Positions 61,167 to 64,000 of a DNA stretch of 64,000 bases are shown here, piece by piece. Source of the DNA: Williamsia herbipolensis. GTDB lineage: Bacteria; Actinomycetota; Actinomycetes; Mycobacteriales; Mycobacteriaceae. The stretch is from contig NZ_JXYP01000036.1 in the NCBI RefSeq assembly GCF_000964005.1, positions 124,001 to 188,000 of the forward strand, read 5' to 3'. A program made the translations under genes and the position numbers. Below the pieces are notes generated by a model. That model was not told the origin of the DNA and did not search any database. It saw only the letters and a list, made by a program, of their open reading frames with translations. Position 1 is the first letter of the stretch; each line of letters starts with the position of its first letter.

Positions 61167-62558
61167 ATGAGCGTCAGGAATTTTCGCGGCGTGGCCGAGG
61201 TCGCTTCGCCGCCGCGACGTGTCCGTCGCGTGGCCTTCGGGCGGCAGCGCATCGACGCCGTCCTCGTCGTGCTCGAACTGGTCATCGTGACGATCCTGCT
61301 CGCCGCCGCCACGGAGCAGCGCTGGCCCGCGCCCGAGGCGGCGGTCTTCGTCGCCCTTCTCGGCACCGGAGGGCTCTACCGCTCGCGCCTGAACGCCTCT
61401 GCGCTGGAGGTACTTCCGCGTCTGGCCGGATTCTGCGTGCTCGCCACACTCGCCGTCGTCGTCGTGTTCGATCCGACGACACCGATCCTGCGGGCGGGTG
61501 TCGAGGCCCTCGGTGTGGCATCGGTGCTGTTCGTCGTGCGGGTCCTCTACTACGCGGTCGTGCGAGCGCGCCGCCGCAGCAGGCCCGCCATGCGTTCGCG
61601 CACCGCGATCGTCGGTGGCGGCATGGTCGCCTCGAAGATCCTGCAGAACCTCGAGCAGCACCCGGAGTTCGGGCTCGAACCGATCATCGTGGTCGATTCC
61701 GACCCGCTCCCCGAGATTGTCGAATGGGGCACACCGGTCACCGACGGCGTCGAGAACCTGCGTGAGATCGTGATGCGTCACAACGTCGAGACGGTGATCG
61801 TCGCGTTCAGCCGCACCACCGACCAGAACTACGTCTCGCCGCTTCGCCAATGCGACGACCTCGACTGCGAGATCTTCATCGTCCCGCGCCTGTTCGAGTT
61901 CGTGCACCTCACCAACGACATGGACCGCGTGCACACCATCCCGCTCGTCCACGTCCGCCGCAGCGCCCAGCGCGCATGGTGTTGGCACGCCAAACGTCTC
62001 GTCGATCTCGTCGTCTCGTCGCTGGCGCTCCTGCTGGTGTCCCCGGTCCTGCTCGTGTGCGCCCTGGCCATCGCGGTCACCGACCGGAGCGGACCGATCA
62101 TCTTCAAGCAGCAACGCACCGGGCGCAACGGAACCCTGTTCCACCTGTACAAGTTCCGGTCGATGCGCCCGGTGTCCGCGGCGACCTCCGACATCGACTG
62201 GAGTCCCGACCGATCCCTGCGGCTCACCGCCATCGGTCGGTTCCTGCGCAAGACCTCGATCGACGAACTGCCGCAGCTGTGGAACGTGGTGCGCGGCGAC
62301 ATGTCGCTGGTCGGTCCGCGTCCCGAACGGCCGCATTTCGTCGAGCAGTTCGAGAGCACGGTGCCGTCCTACCAGCACCGTCACCGCGTGAACGTCGGTC
62401 TCACCGGCTGGGCCGCGATCAACGGGCTGCGTGGCGACACGAGCATCGACGACCGTGCGATCTACGACAACTTCTACATCGAGAACTGGAGCATCTGGCT
62501 CGACGCCAAGATCATCCTGCTGACCTTCAAGGCGATGCTGCGCGGCACCGGCTCCTGA
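61167..62558 (+). CDS. Polyprenyl-phosphate sugar-1-phosphate transferase (exopolysaccharide type)
   Basis: A 463-residue protein. Four N-terminal membrane segments (to about 130), a Rossmann-like CoA-binding-type domain (RTAIVGGGMVASKILQNLEQHPEFG), a fifth segment (KRLVDLVVSSLALLLVSPVLLVCALA), and a C-terminal bacterial sugar transferase domain: FKQQRTGRNGTLFHLYKFRSM, KTSIDELPQLWNVVRGDMSLVGPRPE. It transfers a sugar phosphate to the lipid carrier, the first step of a surface polysaccharide. ATG 61167 follows GGGGGAG. The 247-bp gap upstream has a TCACTAGTGA palindrome at 61047 but no clear promoter. Confidence 0.92.
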   Translation: MSVRNFRGVAEVASPPRRVRRVAFGRQRIDAVLVVLELVIVTILLAAATEQRWPAPEAAVFVALLGTGGLYRSRLNASALEVLPRLAGFCVLATLAVVVVFDPTTPILRAGVEALGVASVLFVVRVLYYAVVRARRRSRPAMRSRTAIVGGGMVASKILQNLEQHPEFGLEPIIVVDSDPLPEIVEWGTPVTDGVENLREIVMRHNVETVIVAFSRTTDQNYVSPLRQCDDLDCEIFIVPRLFEFVHLTNDMDRVHTIPLVHVRRSAQRAWCWHAKRLVDLVVSSLALLLVSPVLLVCALAIAVTDRSGPIIFKQQRTGRNGTLFHLYKFRSMRPVSAATSDIDWSPDRSLRLTAIGRFLRKTSIDELPQLWNVVRGDMSLVGPRPERPHFVEQFESTVPSYQHRHRVNVGLTGWAAINGLRGDTSIDDRAIYDNFYIENWSIWLDAKIILLTFKAMLRGTGS

Positions 62559-62585
62559 GCCACCGCCGGTGAATGCGTGCCCGGG

Positions 62586-62951
62586 TCAGTCGATCTCGGC
62601 CAGCACGACCGCCATCGCGTGACAGTCGGTGTGCGACAGGGTCACGACGATCTCGCCCCACCTCTGCGACCGTGCGCGACGCGCCATCGCACCGTGGAGC
62701 CGTAGCGTCGGTGCGACACCGGCGCCGACGACCTCGATCTCGGTGGGGACCGTCGCCTCGTCGGTGACGGCGAGCGCCTTGATCACCGCCTCCTTCGCCG
62801 CGAACCGCGCTGCGAGTCGCGCGGTGTCACCGCGTGCCGCGGCGAGCTCACCCGCGGTGAACACCCGCGCCAGGAAGCGCTCACCGAACGCCTCCACCGA
62901 TTCGGCGATGTCGGACAGCGCCACCAGGTCGCATCCGAGTGCGTGACTCAC
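62586..62951 (-). CDS. acpS: Holo-[acyl-carrier-protein] synthase
   Basis: A 121-residue phosphopantetheinyl transferase. The magnesium motif GCDLVALSDIAESV is at the start (Asp 8), RFAAKEAVIKAL holds the second acidic site, and VTLSHTDCHAMAVV is the end motif. It loads 4'-phosphopantetheine from CoA onto acyl carrier proteins and, in this group, also the type I fatty acid synthase. Its GTG start overlaps the stop of the glycosyltransferase upstream as GTGA. Confidence 0.95.
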   Translation of the reverse strand: MSHALGCDLVALSDIAESVEAFGERFLARVFTAGELAAARGDTARLAARFAAKEAVIKALAVTDEATVPTEIEVVGAGVAPTLRLHGAMARRARSQRWGEIVVTLSHTDCHAMAVVLAEID

Positions 62952-64000
62952 CGTGCCACCGCATCGACCAGGTCCCGCATGGAGCGTCGGAAGGTGCTGC
63001 GCGAGAACGTGTCCGCGTGCCGTGCGATACCGGCACGATCGAGGGCTCCGTCGTCGAACGACGTCATCGCCTCCGCGAGCCGGGCGACGACCTCGTCATC
63101 CGGGCCGCCCGGCACCAGGACGCCCGAGACGCCCGGCACCACCGTGTCGAGCGCGCCTCCTTCGGCGACCGCGATCACCGGGGTGCCGCTCGCCATGGCC
63201 TCCACCGGGACGATCCCGAAGTCCTCCACACCGGGCATCACGAGGGCGCGTGCGGTCTGCTGCAGTCGGGTCATCTCCGCGTCGTCGACGCGGCCGAGGA
63301 ACGTGGTCCCCGGTCCGGCGAGGCTCTCGCACAACCCCTGCCACCGACCCGACCCGGCGACGACGAGTCGCACACCGGCGAGCCGGGCGGCCCGCACGGC
63401 GAGATCGGGTCGCTTGTAGGGCACGAGGCGTCCGGCGAGCAGGAAGAAGTCCTCCCGCGTCGCGTCGGGGTCGACGGTGAAGCGTTCGGTGTCGACGGGC
63501 GGGTGGATCACCACCGCCTCGCGGCCCCACCACCGTTCGATGCGGTCGGCGACCTCGGCGCTGTTGGCGACCACCGCCGTGAGCCCAGGTGCCGCACCGG
63601 ATTCGGCGCGTCGCGCCACCGCCGCGAGTGCGGCCAGCGCGGCCCGTCCGGCCGGGCCCGAGGCCTCACCGGCACGCATCTCGCGGTCCCAGGCCCACCG
63701 GGCCGGGGAGTGGACGTAGGCGACGGTCGGGATGTCGCCGGCGGCGTGCGCGGCCGACACCGCGAAGGCGTGATGGCTGATGACGACGGCATCGACGTCG
63801 GCGAAGGAGCTGCGGCGCAGTGCGGTCGGGACGAGGGGCAACAGCGGTGCGTAGGTGCGTCGACCGATCATCCGGTGTGCCGCGTCGAGCCGGGACACGT
63901 CGACGCGTCCCCGCAGGACGTCGACGACGGCGTCGGGATCCGCGATCGGCACCCGCAGGTGCGCGTCGGGCCACTCGACGGCGAGTTGTTCGACGACGTG
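62948..64000 (-). CDS. GT4-family glycosyltransferase (N-terminus outside window)
   Basis: The frame is open to the right edge, so the start lies outside; about 350 residues are seen. The GT-B fold is clear: donor-side VAYVHSPARWAWDRE, linker NSAEVADRIERWW, then LAGRLVPYKRPDLAVRAARL and the EX7E motif EDFGIVPVEAMASGTPVIAVAEGG. Such enzymes add mannose or glucose to lipids or polysaccharides (PimB/MgtA-type in this order). It is coupled to acpS by a four-base overlap. A position next to the sugar-lipid transferase suggests surface glycan assembly, an inference. Confidence 0.9.
   Translation of the reverse strand, partial: HVVEQLAVEWPDAHLRVPIADPDAVVDVLRGRVDVSRLDAAHRMIGRRTYAPLLPLVPTALRRSSFADVDAVVISHHAFAVSAAHAAGDIPTVAYVHSPARWAWDREMRAGEASGPAGRAALAALAAVARRAESGAAPGLTAVVANSAEVADRIERWWGREAVVIHPPVDTERFTVDPDATREDFFLLAGRLVPYKRPDLAVRAARLAGVRLVVAGSGRWQGLCESLAGPGTTFLGRVDDAEMTRLQQTARALVMPGVEDFGIVPVEAMASGTPVIAVAEGGALDTVVPGVSGVLVPGGPDDEVVARLAEAMTSFDDGALDRAGIARHADTFSRSTFRRSMRDLVDAVAR

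Overview
The window is a high-GC actinobacterial chromosome segment, most probably from the Mycobacteriales (a Gordonia- or Williamsia-like genus). Three things point there: the iniB-iniA-iniC cell-envelope stress genes, the dnaK-grpE-dnaJ-hspR operon with HspR boxes (HAIR elements), and gene content and local order that match, from memory, the Mycobacterium tuberculosis Rv0337c-Rv0385 neighbourhood (aspartate/alanine aminotransferase, iron-sulfur reductase, IniR-type LuxR regulator, iniBAC, dnaK operon, clpB, type II flavohemoglobin). I saw no rRNA, tRNA, CRISPR array, phage or insertion sequence.

Bases 1-12,275 are accessory metabolism and regulation. A dense plus-strand run holds an amino-acid permease, a fused dihydroxyacetone kinase, a DUF998 membrane protein and an SDR. 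It is followed by a secreted D-Ala-D-Ala dipeptidase, a nonsense-broken SnoaL-like gene, a TetR/MFS efflux pair with a visible operator, and two overlapping SDR genes divergent from an HxlR regulator. Two copies of a roughly 65-bp palindromic element lie in intergenic gaps here. Bases 12,288-23,055 carry clpB under a HAIR box, a TerD-TerD gene broken by one extra base, two small lipoproteins, an MFS exporter, a MarR/SRPBCC pair with an 18-bp palindromic operator, and a TipA-type MerR regulator with a classic 19-bp-spacer promoter. Bases 23,059-28,057 look like a small catabolic group on the minus strand (GH3 glycosidase, flavin monooxygenase, amidohydrolase), followed by the flavohemoglobin.

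Bases 29,324-45,595 are the most interesting part. The dynamin-like genes iniA and iniC and a giant 1448-residue repeat-built IniB are transcribed leftward. Divergent from them are two tandem paralogous membrane-anchored proteins with an Hsp70/actin-like ATPase fold whose first phosphate-loop aspartate is replaced by lysine; each has one membrane segment and a low-complexity outer tail (Gly/Ser-rich, or an Ala-Gln dipeptide tract). A large LuxR-type ATPase regulator (IniR-like) follows at once. A third protein of similar layout, with a Thr-rich tail, sits on the other side of iniC. I infer one envelope-stress module: outer tails as sensors or wall anchors, Hsp70-like bodies in the cytoplasm, dynamin-like IniA/IniC as membrane effectors and the LuxR ATPase as transcriptional switch.

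Bases 45,628-51,187 contain a MerR/hydrolase pair and the hspR-dnaJ-grpE-dnaK operon. From 51,431 to the end there are an esterase, an acyltransferase-3 membrane protein, a 1093-residue iron-sulfur reductase with a repeated C-terminal motif, an EAL-domain phosphodiesterase, a class I aminotransferase, a cupin protein, a polyprenyl-phosphate sugar transferase, holo-ACP synthase and a GT4 glycosyltransferase that runs off the right edge.
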